Part shown: positions 48,011-59,934 of the stretch, piece after piece
How positions within the stretch are numbered: the stretch's first letter is position 1
Layout: every line of letters begins with the position of its first letter
The notes under the pieces: model-generated
Told to the model about the DNA's origin: nothing
Seen by the model: the letters and a program-made list of their open reading frames with translations, nothing else
Database searches by the model: none
Program-made: the position numbers and the translations under genes
Origin: Ochotona curzoniae
Lineage: Eukaryota; Chordata; Mammalia; Lagomorpha; Ochotonidae
Length of the DNA: 64,000 nucleotides
NCBI RefSeq assembly: GCF_017591425.1
Contig: NW_024465751.1
Coordinates: forward strand, 5,270,001-5,334,000
Direction of reading: 5' to 3'

Positions 48011-51000
48011 TTTAATGATGTCTACAGAGAGCTTGCCTACCAGCAGCAGAAACAGCAGGAACGTTGTTGCCTTCAGGAAGAGGGCGAGATCTTTGAGCGG
48101 ATGTGATGGGTTCCCTGGGCTTCTGTCTTAGACTACAGTGGCTTTTGCTTTGGGAGACACTAGTTTTGAGAATAGAGAAGAGAAGAGGCTTAGAAAACGC
48201 CACAGCCACGAATCAGGCAGGAAACTTGCCTCGTTCTTCTGTTGTTGGAAGCTGTTCTGATCCATAGAAAAAAAGAAAATTGTTCGGCCTCATACATAAG
48301 TGAAAAAAAAAGCCCCATTTTGATTTGCTGGGTGTTATTGGTTGTTGTCGTTGCTTTATTGTCTTGTGTGTGTGTGTGTTTACTTTAAAGGAAGATAGGC
48401 ACTTAATTTCATTGCTAGTGGGTTACACCAAATCGAACTTCCACGTTTTGCTAGCAGAGTCCAGCTGAGATAGCGTGGCATTAGAAGAACCTGGACCTTT
48501 TGTCCAGGTTATGTGGCGGACACAGCAGGACACTTACATATTCAAGCTTTATGTATGTGCTGACCACTTAGCTTGTGGCAGCACAGAATTCAGGATGCCA
48601 ACAAGTAGTCGTCTAGATGGAGACAAGGTTGAGATACATCCAAATAATTATGCAAATGTAATTCTTCTGTATCTCCTGGTTATAAGTTGTCAGAAAAAGA
48701 TGCATTGGTTTACTACATTTATTCATTCCTATATTTGATTGAGTCACTCATTCACATTTTGAGAGACTATATTACATAAAATAAACTACGCTATATGCTG
48801 TATTAAGGCCAAATATTGTCTAAGTGTGTGACTGTTGCCCTTTTAGTACCTTGCAGTCTAGCCTGATGAGTGTCTAAATGAATGAGGTCTTAGAAAAAAA
48901 AAATCAACACTTCAAATTAAAACAAAGAGCTAATCTACAGACTTTCCCTCAAGGCTGCAGGAAATCCCCAAGAGACAAGAAAATACTTGTATAGAGGACC
49001 TGAGTGTTCTTGAAAACCACACTTTGCGGGTAAAGAACTAATTAAAGAGTGTACTCTGCTGTCTCATCTCCTTGGTTTGATGGATTTGGCTCTGAGCAGA
49101 GGCGAGTCCGGCTTGGATCGCTTCTGAATGTGTCCTTGCATCAACTGCCATCTCTGACTCCTCTTTCTCCCACAAGGAAAAAAAAAAATGTTCTTACCAT
49201 GAATAATAATCCCTTACATGGTAACCTTTAAGAAAGTAGAGTGAAAAATAAAAACTAAGCTGAATAAAAATGTCATCATAAGTAAGAAGTCCTGCCAGTA
49301 TGACTCCACTGGGACCCGTAGCCCAATATTCATCAATATTTGGGGCTTAAAGAAAACAATGTAATTAGCATGACACCATTTGCTGAGACCTCCATGGACA
49401 TGAAAAACCACAGTTCTGGCTTCCGAACAACCTTGTCAGCAGTGTAGTACAAACTTAGAACAGCTACAAATACTTGTAAAAGACGAGCTAAGCTTTTGAC
49501 CACTTTGAAACAAACAGAAAGGCACTAACAGCGTATTAACATGTGAGTCTACTATCCTATCCAGTTGGAAAACTGCAGGAATCTATGCTAATACATTAAC
49601 TGTCTTGTAAAAATGATACAAAAAGAATACAAAAGCATTAATGCTAATAGAAAGACTGATGACATTGGAGAAGGGTTAATTTGAGATTAAATTACTCCAA
49701 TCAAGCTTCTTAGAAACATGTAAACCTACAAAATTCATGATTGCCAAGAATGAAAGAAAAGCTGTCTGAGAACCAAGAAGCATACCTCATACATGAACTT
49801 GTTCATACATGAACAAGTATGGAAAATATTAGAGGGAAATATTAGTAGGGAAAATATTAGAATTTATCAAATATTAAGTCAGTAATGTAAGGATAATATT
49901 GAAGACTGATTGAGGCAATGAGGACGTTGAACCACAGTGAAGACATGAAGAATAGTAAATGTTGAGGTCAGACCAATGTTGACCAATTTGAAGGGAAAAA
50001 AAAGGCAACTTCAGTGATAAATCTATAGAAAGAGAGGTGCTTCTGGAAAACATCCAGGGAAGAGGCCAAGAGGTAGAAACAAGAAAACATCTTTTTAAGG
50101 CAGCTCATGGCCTGCTCACGAAACACTGGGCCTTGATGCATGGCCTAGCAGGGGAAGACAGGAGCTGCACCTCTATAAGTTCCAGGAGCTGAGGAAGAAA
50201 AGGTGGACAATGACAAGAGGTGCAGTGTATAAAGGCACAGCAAAATACCATTGCAAAGCAGTCTACCTGAAGTTTTACATCTTGGCTCCTGTTTCTACCA
50301 TGACAAGGCGATGCAGAGCCAGCCCTACTCTACTAGGAGCCACGGTCCCTTTACTAGAAATCACAGGAGCTGATCCTAATGTTTCCCAAGGCTGCTTCCT
50401 ACCACTGACTTTGGGATCCTAGCAGCTTCTTGGTTCAAGTGCAGCATAAACAGAGAGCCTCACAATACGAGGCTTTGAGAAGTTGATCCCATCATGCAAT
50501 GTTTGGTTTTGTTTGTATAACACAAAATAATTAAATCAATTATCTTTTACACAATGGCCACCAAGACATTTTTGAGTGAGATGAGTAAGGGAATTAGGAG
50601 ACCAAACATGATGAGAAAGAAGATAAAGAGTAGGTGTGGGTCTTTTACTGCGGACCAAGAACACCCAACCTCATTTGCACCATGTGGTGGCTAACTACAT
50701 GAATTTCTGTATTTTGAAGATTTGGCTTGTTGATCTTAGAAACCAATTACAGATTGTCAGGAATTCTTTAATAAGGTGGATAATGGGATAAGACGCAGTT
50801 AGAGCAACCATGGAATGGTGTACAAGTCTCCATTTTCAGAGCACTAAAGAAATATATTTGCATTTAATTTAATTATCCAGATTAGAGGGAAGGTAAACTT
50901 CTCAATCTACAAATGAACAAGGAGAGCTCAAAAGGACTGAGAAAATAACTTAAAATTGTTGATTTTCAGCAAAGCCTAGGCTAGAATACAGGTTTCTTGA

Positions 51001-51344
51001 TTAGAAATCCTGTACTTAAGAGCTGGTTAATTGAATGATATTAGAAACCTAGTTAATATCTACATAGCTCTGGTTTCTTTTCTACTAACCAGGATTCTGT
51101 TAACCTAAATAGTCTAACTAGAAACATAAGTCAGTAAAGCAGCCCCATCCTAGGTACATGCTTTCTCAACTTTGCTCAGTCTAAATCACAGCCTGTTGCA
51201 CTCTAGTATTCCTCCTAGCATCACAGCTATATATGCAGCTACCCTATAATTTACCCACCAACTTCTTTAGGCCATTTGGCAGCTTTAGTGATATGTTAAG
51301 TGTAACCATTATATATTTATTTATGTTATTATGTAAGATAATCT
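48011..51344. other. Gene-free stretch
   Basis: A (TG)n run at 48366-48379 and a weak MIR-like piece at 48715-48885 ('tttattcattcctatatttg...'). 49780-49860 holds short local duplications ('atacatgaacttgttcatacatgaacaag', 'gggaaatatta'). No exon recognised. Confidence 0.45.
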
Positions 51345-51661
51345 TTTTTAAAGATTTACTTACTTTTATTGGAAAGTCAGATATACAGAGAGGAAGATGT
51401 TCTGTCTGATGATTCACACCCCAAGAGGCCTCAATGGCCAGAGTCGTGCCAATCCGAAGCCAGAAACCAGAAGTCTCTTCCAGGTCTCCCATGCAGGTGC
51501 AGTGTCCCAAGGCTTTGGGCCATCTTCCATGGCTTTCCCAGGCCACAGGCAGGGAGCTGGATGGGAAGTGGGGCTGCCGGGATCAGAAACGGAGTCCATA
51601 TGGAATCCCAGTGTGTGCAAGGTGAGGACTTTAGCCTCTAGGCTACATGGATATTTTAGGC
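51345..51661 (-). repeat. CSINE, left partner of a head-to-head pair
   Basis: Antisense copy of the younger subtype: 'tttttattggaaagtcagatatacagagagg', 'cccaaggctttgggccatcttccatggctttcccaggccacaggcagggagctgg', and head complement 'ggactttagcctctaggctacatgg'. All frames at 51244-51738 are repeat sequence. Confidence 0.95.
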
Positions 51662-51690
51662 TTTTTTTTGGGGGGGGGCCTTTTTTTTTT
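51662..51690. repeat. T8-G9-CC-T10 homopolymer cluster
   Basis: Three adjacent homopolymer runs next to the head of a CSINE. Confidence 0.95.
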
Positions 51691-51735
51691 CATTTCCAAG
51701 ATACTAATACACCAAGCTATTTAATAATGTTTTTC

Positions 51736-52062
51736 TGAGGCTAGCGCCGTGGTGTTGCACGCTGGGTGTCCACTTGTTGCACCATCATCCCATAAGGGAG
51801 CTGATCAGTGTCCCAGCAGCTCCGCTTCTGATCCAGCTCCCACATAATATCCTCAGGAAGGTAGCAGATCACGGCCCAGGTCTTTGAGCCCCCGCATTCA
51901 TGTCAGAGACCCAGAAGAAGTGCTTTGCTCCTTCCTTCAGGCCTGCCCAGCTCCAGCTCTTGCCACCATATGCGAAGTGAACTAACGCACTCTCTCTCTC
52001 ACTCCTCTCTGTCTTTCTCTCTCTGTCACTCTGCTTTTCAAAGAAAAATAAATATTTTAAAG
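51736..52062 (+). repeat. CSINE, right partner of a head-to-head pair
   Basis: Plus-strand older subtype: 'gaggctagcgccgtggtgttgcacgctggg', 'cagcagctccgcttctgatccagctccc', 'cacggcccaggtctttgagcccccgcattcatg' and a tail 'aaagaaaaataaatatttta'. Confidence 0.92.
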
Positions 52063-52119
52063 AAATAATATTTCATAATAATTTACATTCTTGTGAGACA
52101 GACAAAATGGAGAAAAGAT

Positions 52120-52245
52120 TCATGTCCATATTTGGCCGATTAGAAAAATGAAGATGCTGGGAGATATTATGACTCTCCCATGTTCAGTCTCAATAATTAG
52201 GAGAATTATGACCTCAGGACGCCAGATGTCAAATACAACCACTTC
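52120..52245 (-). repeat. Possible MIR fragment
   Basis: 'gccgattagaaaaatgaagatgctgggagatattatgactctccc' weakly fits the antisense MIR core. Confidence 0.3.
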
Positions 52246-53487
52246 ACCACACCATTTCAGCAGAGAAACTTCCTCTAGTCTCTTTTTTCCCCCTTTTTCT
52301 TTCTAAATCCTTACAGCTTTAGACCAGAGTTTAAAGTGTGAGGTCGTGACAAAGGAGTAAAAATGAGCCACAATGGAGTTTCACAGTTATCTATAGACTC
52401 AGTTCTTACAAAGAAACTTTGTTCTGTACAAGGTTGAATCAGTTACTTGTTCCCACACACTGAGCACTCACAGATAAGTTAGAATCAGCCACACACTCAT
52501 CCTTGTCTCTAGGGGGCTTGGACCTGTCCAAGTGCAGACGAAAACGATGTTGCTCATGAAAGACATACATGTAATTGAAAAAAAACCAATTATGTTAATT
52601 AAGAATTGCTCAGTTTTTGGAACACAATGAAAGGGTTTGAAAAGTTAAAATAATTTCACCAAAATAAACTGTTGTGCTTAAGAAACAAGACTCCTCCACT
52701 CTCCACATTGTTTTTCTAGTACCACGTAAACATTGGCTAATGGGCCGCGTCTCGCCTGTAAGGCCGTTGCGTGGACAGTATGGGAAGACAGACGCCCTGC
52801 AGCTGCACAGTACAGCGTACAGCAGGAGAGTTAACGATGCCTTAAAATCCGCTCATGAACTGATCAAGATGAAGATTCAGCTTCCAAGAGAAGTAGCTTA
52901 TGGAACTGTAAAAACCTTGTCTCACTTCTACTCAATTCTATGAAGATGTAAGTTCCTAGAAAAGTGCATTCAAATAAGCTTTTTGTTTATGTGTTTGTTT
53001 AAAAAATTGAAACCAATGCCAACCTTTTTTAAGAATGTGCATTTTTCATTATTTTTTAACTAATATTTTCACATATGGATCATTTGCACTTGAGGGTAAA
53101 TAACCAAGCCTATGATCCACTAACTGCCTAAACATGAGCCTCGGGTTGATGTTCAAGTTTCTCAATGTGTCCTGATTTCTTCCTTCAGGAATAACCCCCA
53201 ATTAACAGACATTTCACAACTCTCAGTGTTTGTTGGGCCTCCTTTCACTGCAATCACTAAGTTTGTGTTCCTCTCAGCTGTGCATATCAGGAGCACAGGT
53301 CGGCCTTGCTCTCAGATGCCTGACCTGTCCCTCAAGTGTACCATTGACCATGAAGGCAAATTTAGAAGACACAATGGCTAATTTAAGAATGGACACTAAG
53401 AAACGGAAAAAACAAAATGAACCAGGAAAGCCACTGGCTTCATCTGGCTTCAAATCCAAGCATTAAACAAATAAAACATTTCTTTTA
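52246..53487. other. Unique sequence with a small CpG cluster
   Basis: A plus-strand 89-codon frame (52674-52943) spans an unusually CpG-rich spot ('gggccgcgtctcgcctgtaaggccgttgcg', 52742-52771). No domain recognised. A lysine-rich frame end lies at 53356-53466. Confidence 0.4.
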
Positions 53488-53737
53488 AAAAATCTATCTA
53501 TCTATCTATCTATCCATCCATCTATCTTGAGCCAGGCTGAACCAGGATCCAGAAACTTCTTTTGGATCTCCCATATGGGTACTGGAGCCCAAGCATTTGA
53601 ACCATATTATTCTCCTTTCTTTAGGCGCATTTGTAGGGAGTTGTGAAGTAGAAGTGAATTGGTTGGGACTCAGACTGGTGCCATATGGGATGCTGGTGTG
53701 ACGGCCTGCTGCTTTACCTCCCATGCCAGAACACTGA
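53488..53737 (-). repeat. CSINE, truncated, with (ATCT)n tract
   Basis: The antisense 3' portion is replaced by '(atct)n' followed by 'atcc' repeats (53492-53527). The body then follows ('aggatccagaaacttcttttggatctcccatatgggtactgg', 'gtagggagttgtgaag', 'catatgggatgctggtgtgac'). About 80 bp of the usual 3' part is missing. Confidence 0.85.
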
Positions 53738-54574
53738 AATAAAAGTGTCTAAAATAAAGCATTAAAAAGCAAAAACAGAAGAAGAACTAAAAGAACATCT
53801 ATTAGCTAGAATCATTCAGAGCCGAGCATTCTCTTTTCTACTCAAGAATTTTAACTCCTTTTTCTTATGTCTAGCAAAAAGATTTAACTATCAATGCACA
53901 CATATGACTATTTGGACTTTGTTGGAGGGAAAACAATCAACCTTTATCAATCTTACACAGACTCCAGAAGCAACTGAAACCTGCATGTCTGCACATGAAT
54001 GAGACATGCATATTTTAACAGGAGTAGTTGTTACCGAAAATAATTGGATTAGTGATAAATGCATCAAGCCAAATACGAGATTATTTTCTCTAACGTTGAG
54101 CGTCACAAACATGTGAGATTCACGTTAGCTATGTTGAGAAAGCTTCCTGCTGTAAAATCTTATTCTGAACAAGGCACATAGCCCATTCCCACAACGGACA
54201 AGTCATGCCACTGTCAGGATCTAGTCTGTCTGAATGTGTTGCAGGCTGCCTCTTCCTGGGAGGCATGATATTATTGAGAAATCATTTCAGTTTTTGATAA
54301 TTTTCCTGTCAACATAAATCAAAGATTGGAAGGCCACTTATTTTAGGTGATTAGCTTCATTAGTTTGGCAAAAGTGTATCACTCAACATCTAACTTCCTA
54401 CACTGTCAAAATCAAACCTCATTTTTTAGGAAGTAGAGAAGCAGAATATACATGTGGACGGAGAATAATTATCCTTCAGTGTCGCTGTTGTATAATTATA
54501 ACTCCAAAGAGAATGAATATAGTCAGAACAACTTTACACAGTAAATGTGCGTAATGCATATGCATATTTGCCCG
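53738..54574. other. No recognisable gene or repeat
   Basis: AT-rich unique sequence. Confidence 0.45.
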
Positions 54575-54720
54575 TAGCATGATGGTCGACAGCAATCAGA
54601 AGTCAGATTGTGCAGGTGCAGATCCTGGTCCTGACACTCCCGACCTGAGAATACCCATTTTCTCATCTGCCAGAAGAATGCAGAACTTGTCATAGGCTTG
54701 CTATTATTTATTCACTTGCA
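54575..54720 (+). repeat. Probable MIR fragment
   Basis: 'agcatgatggtcgacagcaatcagaagtcagattgtgcaggtgcagatcctggtcctgacactcc...cattttctcatctgcc' follows the MIR 5' half. Confidence 0.5.
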
Positions 54721-55526
54721 CACTTTCTTTCGTTTAAAAGTATCAGCTATAATAATTTTTTGATTTAGCCAATTGAATATCAACATATGGAAGCCAGCCT
54801 GGGATCACCTCAGATGAAGTCTCTTTTGGGATTCCCCCCAACTGAAGCACTGGACTCAGAACCCCGCCCATGAAGAGAAGTGCAGTTCTATGGTCTAACC
54901 GTGGAGTGCATGTGTCAAAGCTGAGCCTCCACATTGGCTCAGCTGGAGCAGTGGACAGCGCATCCAAGTGCACATGCAGGATATGGCAGTACATTGGAGC
55001 CTGTGTAGGACACCTAGTACCATGATAGAGGACGGAATAAATTAATCGACTACCCGCAGCCAAGTGTTAGCTGTGAATATCTGGGCAAACAGAGACTCGG
55101 GTGGACTATGTTAACTAGTGCATTCTGGAGTGATTTCGACATGCTTGGAGTGATGAGATCGACAATAATTCAGAACTGTTGAACTATCAAAACCTCTTGA
55201 GCAGAACCCTCAGAGCATGCCCCACATCAGGGATTCTGGGGTGGTATCAAGTTGTTTATCCTCTATTTTGTCTTTTTACAAAAAAAAGGCAACAACAGTG
55301 CCTTCCTCAGATTGTTGCAACAGGGAATTAATAATAAGACATGTGTGAAAATGAATCAAAGGCACTAAATACCCGTTAGTCTTCATACACTGTTTTCTTT
55401 TTGTATTAACATGCTGTAGTTTTTAATTTCTCTAAATTGACTACTTGAGCACAAAATTCTCTAAAGTTCTCGGTTAAAGCCATTTTTTCCTTCAAAGCGG
55501 TTCATAGATTTTTTTTTTCCAAATAC
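54721..55526. other. Unique sequence without a clear gene
   Basis: A 106-codon minus-strand frame (54743-55063) is unrecognised. An ATTAAA lies on the minus strand at about 55424-55429, downstream of the exon candidate at 55527. Confidence 0.4.
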
Positions 55527-55792
55527 TTAGGTTTTTCTGCAGGTTGGATATTTTCCATACCAAGTGATAGCTTCAGACTTGATCAGCGGAAGGAATCCCT
55601 TTTCAGAAATTGTCTTCCCTTCGGTGCAGGTGCATTTCATGTTCTTAGCATGTCTGCTCATCAACTGGGCAAAAACTGCTTCTTGCACTTCACCTTTGCG
55701 GACTTGAATGAAAGCGTCTGAGGGAGGCTGTGAACTCCAGACCTTAACAGAGAAAATATCAGCCCCCTTGTTCTTGTAGGAAATGTCTGAAG
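55527..55792 (-). CDS. Candidate terminal coding exon, unidentified
   Basis: Read on the minus strand, an open segment ends at a TAA (complement of 55527-55529) and runs back about 90 codons to an in-frame stop just past the possible acceptor. The acceptor context is 'cacttatatcttcag'. The peptide looks protein-like rather than random: stretches such as KNKGADIFSVKVW, DAFIQVRKGEVQEAVFAQL and KCTCTEGKTISEKGF, with cysteines at CTC and near the C terminus (YPTCRKT, stop). There is no early methionine, as expected for a last exon. An ATTAAA lies about 100 bases after the stop. I do not recognise the family and see no neighbouring exon in the next 8 kb. It could be a chance open frame, since frames of this length occur elsewhere in the window. 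Confidence 0.28.
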
Positions 55793-57029
55793 ATATAAGT
55801 GATTATTGAGTCAAGTTCTCACCCACTGAATCCAGCCTCTCTTCTTCCTGACTCACACTGCTTTCAGGAAGCTAACTGACAATTTCTATTCAAATTAAGT
55901 GGACCAATCAGAAATTCTATTTTGCCCACTGTTTTGTTAGATTTTAATAAGGTTAGATAGTGACTAATGCGTTCCAGTTTCAGGTTGGGACAAGATAACC
56001 CTTCCCAGAAGGCTGGTTCACTTTTTTAAACATAGAATTGTGTTATACAGTTGAAAGTTCAGTTAGGGATTTCCACTCTGGTCGGAAGTTTGGTAAGTGT
56101 ATGCTAATTTTCAAATACTGGATTGACTTGGCCTTCCCTATTATAAGGAGATTCTGTTTAGAAATCAATGGGAAATCAATCCCATGTTGGTTGAAAAAAA
56201 AATCATTCACTTAATTTAAAAGTGAAAGAGAGCCAGAAATCAAGCATCCTTTTAAACTTGAACTTGTTGTGCCAGAAAGCTTCCTTAGCCAACTTTTTCT
56301 CTACTATATTCTGTCTAAAATGAATGTTCAGCATCATGACTGACCTAGTATTAATGTTATAACTGAATGTCATATTTTTATTTAGCATTTAGAAAATGAT
56401 TTGCAACAGCCAGGAATATTTTTTGAACTTTTTTTTTTCTAGCATTTACACTCCAGAATGTTTTCTCCTCAAGAAGCTTCAATGCCAAGGTCAGGCTTTC
56501 AGACTTTCTTGCTAATTTAGCAGTACAAAATGGAGCATTCAAGGATATGTGCTGAGTTACAAAATCTTTTCACCATGGATACATGCTACACAGGACTAGA
56601 CAGTACACAGTGATGTGTGGTCTTGATCTGTGAGTATTCGATCTTTCCAAAGACCTGCTTCAAGCATGCTGATCAGCGCAGGATGTGTCTTTTATTTCCT
56701 CGCTTCATTTTGTTTCTTTCGATGCGGCAACTCAAATCCAGATTCTGCCATCACTGGTAGAATTTTGCTTTGTGCCAAATATTGTGATTGAAATGTCTTC
56801 AGTTATTATTTAATTCTTAAGAGGATTGTTGAGGCTTCCATTACTATTTCAATATGCTTGAGATACAGAAGGGTTTACCTGAGTTCACAGCCACTTTTTG
56901 AACCCAAGTATTAGGCATTGGCTATGCTTTCTTAAGTTTGTGTTCAATAGAACACGTTGCAAGAGCAAAAACAAACAAATAAACAAAAAACAAAATAAAA
57001 CCCATGGGTGTCTTGTGTTCAAATAAAAT
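55793..57029. other. Gene-free; probable MIR piece near the end
   Basis: A weak antisense MIR-like stretch lies at 56800-56935 ('ttaagaggattgttgagg...cttgagatacagaagggtttacctgagttcacagcc'). (AAAC)n/(AAAT)n-like sequence lies at 56966-57000. Confidence 0.45.
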
Positions 57030-57280
57030 TGGACAACAATTCCATTGAAATATAATTCATGTATCATACAATTTATCTTTTAAATGGCATGGGATCCATT
57101 GATACAGTTATGTGTTCACAGAGTTAAGCAAACATTTTCAAAATCAGATTTACGTTTTTACTATATACACAAGAAGCTTCAAAATGCAAAAATTCCTGAA
57201 AGCAAAGAATGAAACCTCTCTGAGCCAAAAGGAACCTATGGTTAGATTATGTCCTAATACTTTTGTCAGTGATATTCTTT
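57030..57280 (-). mobile_element. Old L1M 3' UTR fragment
   Basis: 'tccattgaaatataattcatgtatcatacaatttatcttttaaatgg...acagttatgtgttcacagagttaagcaaacattttcaaaatcag' follows antisense L1M 3' ends ('...attcatataccataaaattca...cacagagttgtgcaaccat...'). Confidence 0.62.
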
Positions 57281-57357
57281 CCAGAAGGGGTCACTCACAG
57301 ACTCAAACCACATTGGGAAATGCTGCCTGACATACTCTAAATTTCCCATAGAACTTT

Positions 57358-57672
57358 GTTTTTTTTTTTTAAGATTTATTTGTTTTTTTGGAAAGTCACA
57401 CTTACAGAGGGAAGGAAAGACAGAGATCTTCCACCTGTTGGTTTACTTCCCAATCCAAAACCAGGAACCAGAGGCCAGAAGCCAGAAGCTTCTTCCAGGT
57501 TTCCAGCAAGGGCGCAGGGTCCCTAGGCCCTGTGGTATCATCTGCTGCCAGGCCACAAACAGGGAGCTGGATGGGAAGGGGAGCAGCCGGAATATGAACC
57601 GGCACCCATATGGGATCTTGGTGCATGCAAAGGGGAGAATTTCAATCACTAGTCTACCACACCGGGTAACCG
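57358..57672 (-). repeat. CSINE with 9-bp target duplication
   Basis: Antisense: a T-rich run, 'aagatttatttgtttttttggaaagtcac', 'caaacagggagctggatgggaaggggagcagccgg', 'gaaccggcacccatatgggatc' and head end 'taccacaccgggt'. 'tagaacttt' flanks it at 57349-57357 and 57673-57681. Frames at 57388-57710 are SINE sequence. Confidence 0.95.
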
Positions 57673-57681
57673 TAGAACTTT

Positions 57682-58989
57682 CTATATCTTTGAGAATGAG
57701 TCCTACATAGTTCCATTGTCACAATTATCTAAGGTAAAACTCTAACCTCATAACCTTTACCCATGAAACCATCAGAATCCCTCAAAATGTAGACCATCTT
57801 GAGCTTATTTCAACAATTTCTTTTCACCCAAAAGAAGCGGTAGGATTCTGTATCTGAAAGCAAAAAGGTCAAAATCCTCTATGGAGTGTTTCAGACTCCA
57901 TCGACTAAGTAGAAGTCACAAGGGGACTTTCATGTTCCATCTTGTAATTTTTTTTCTTGCTAGACCCTTACAGGCATCAAAATTCTGGGAAACAAAAACC
58001 AGCTGTGTTGGTGAGGATCTTCTCATTTTGAATATGTATTACAGGAGAAAACATTATTTACCAGTTCAGTTCAACCCCAGTGAGCCAGGAAGGGATCAAA
58101 GGAAGGACGCTTGCAGGAGAAACAGTTCTTAGACATGACGTTGTGATTACTTATTGGTTTAATGCAAAACGTACAGAACCTTAGATGCTCCACAAACAAA
58201 CCCTTAATGTGAGTTTGTTGCTGTGGATTTATAGATATGAAGAGAACTGGAAGATGTGAGGGAGTGGGCGGTCGCTTCATCCGTTAACCGTTGATAACAG
58301 AAAATGAACGCTGTGAGACAACAGGGCGAAGGATGACTAATTCCCTCACTTTAAGTTTGGTACTCAATCTATGAAGATGTCACGGCTGCTACACTTGTTT
58401 CCCATGTGTTAGTGTGGTTAGAATTCTGAATATGCAACTAAGGAGCTTTTGACATCAAGGGCATACTAAGTCTGTCTTGTGTATAATGGGTGCCTGCAGA
58501 GTGAGCAAGTCTGCTGTCATGATGCTCGCCCCACTACATTCTGATTCACTTCCCAGTCTTGCAGCACTTGGTGTAATGATCAGCTTCCTCTCCCTCACTG
58601 GTCACCTTAACGTCCAGGGAACATCATTTAGGATCATGTCTTCTTCTAGTTCAGGAAATGTGGATGCTATCCTTATGAAGTGACTCCAATTCTGGTTTGC
58701 TCTTTCACATAATTCAAGTGAGGGAAAAATATGTATATATATATATATATGTACACATACGTGTGTGTACACATAGCTCTACAAAAATATTTTCCAAGGG
58801 TTTATTTTAACGCGTGTAATATATGTTAATATATGTTGATATCTGGCTGTGTGGCCTCCAGGTCTTCCAGGCTAAGACTCGCTGGCTTCAGGCATCTTCC
58901 TCTCTTATCAGCCACTTCGAGAGTCATCTCCTTGCTGCTATCCAGCCAATTTACCCCTATCTTTTTGTCTTTTTTTTTGCATTTCCAGT
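57682..58989. other. Unique sequence with a (TA)n microsatellite
   Basis: A (TA)n-(TGTACACA) run lies at 58731-58776. A short (TATGTTRAT) repetition lies near 58820-58842. No gene recognised. Confidence 0.5.
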
Positions 58990-59335
58990 TACACGGGTAG
59001 TATGCCACATCAGAACTTTACACTTTTGCAAACTCTTTGATGCCTTCTTCCTTCTACTCCCTCTTTACTTAGTTAACTATTAACACTTCCCAGTTAGATT
59101 TTATGTCATAGAAGTTAGTTTGCCCTGAGTCATCCATCTAAATTAGATGTTTATGCTTATTTTTTCTTAGGATTTGTATTTTTGTCTCAGGTTTCTTGTA
59201 ATAATTAGCATAGAGTATTTCCAACTATATTTGTCATTTCCACTCCAAAATGTACTACATGAGGAAAGAATACACCTCCACTAGCACAATGCCTGGCAGA
59301 TGGCAGAAAGTTAGAACATATTCATGGAAGAAATA
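58990..59335 (+). mobile_element. L2 LINE 3' end
   Basis: 'ttgcaaactctttgatgccttcttccttc' through 'gcacaatgcctggcagatggcagaaagttag' ends in the L2-like sequence 'gcctggcacatagtagg...aataaat'. Diverged. Confidence 0.5.
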
Positions 59336-59726
59336 AATAATAATAAATATTTTATTAACTAGATCACTGATCCTTTATCTCTAATTCTGCCCTAATGAAA
59401 GTGTTTCAGATGAAAATCTTTACTAATTGTTTCTTTGAATTATTAAATACAGAAACTGCAAGAAACAGCAATTTTTTCTTGATGACCTAGGCAACCAAGG
59501 AACAAAGCATTAGAATTTCAATGTACACAAGACCTACATTTAAAGTCAAAAACCAAATGTACCAGCATAAATTATAGAAACTTGGTCTTCTAGCAGTTAA
59601 TGAGAACATACTTCAGGAGTTTTAGTTTGAGTATAAACCCAAAATGACTCAATAGTGGAGTATAGCTGAAAGATATTAGTACAGGCAGAAGCTATGTTAG
59701 TAGAACTGAAGATGCTAAAATAAGAT

Positions 59727-59934
59727 AGGCTAAAGTTCAGCCTGGCAGATAAAGCCCTCACCTTGCACACACTGGGATTCCATATGGGCACCGTTTCTGA
59801 TCCTGGCAGCCCCCTTCCCTTCCAGCTCCCTGCTTGTGGCCTGGGAAAGCAGTGGAGGATGGCCCAAAGCCTTAGGAGCCTGCACCCACATGGGAGACCC
59901 AGAGAAGGCTCCTGACTACTGGCTTCGGATTGGT
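59727..59934 (+). repeat. CSINE lacking its 3' end
   Basis: Younger subtype from the head ('aggctaaagttcagcctggcagataaagccctcacc') through 'tgcttgtggcctgggaaagcagtggaggatggcccaaagcc' to 'tactggcttcggattgg', where similarity stops. The last 100 bp, including the CT block and tail, are absent. Confidence 0.92.
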
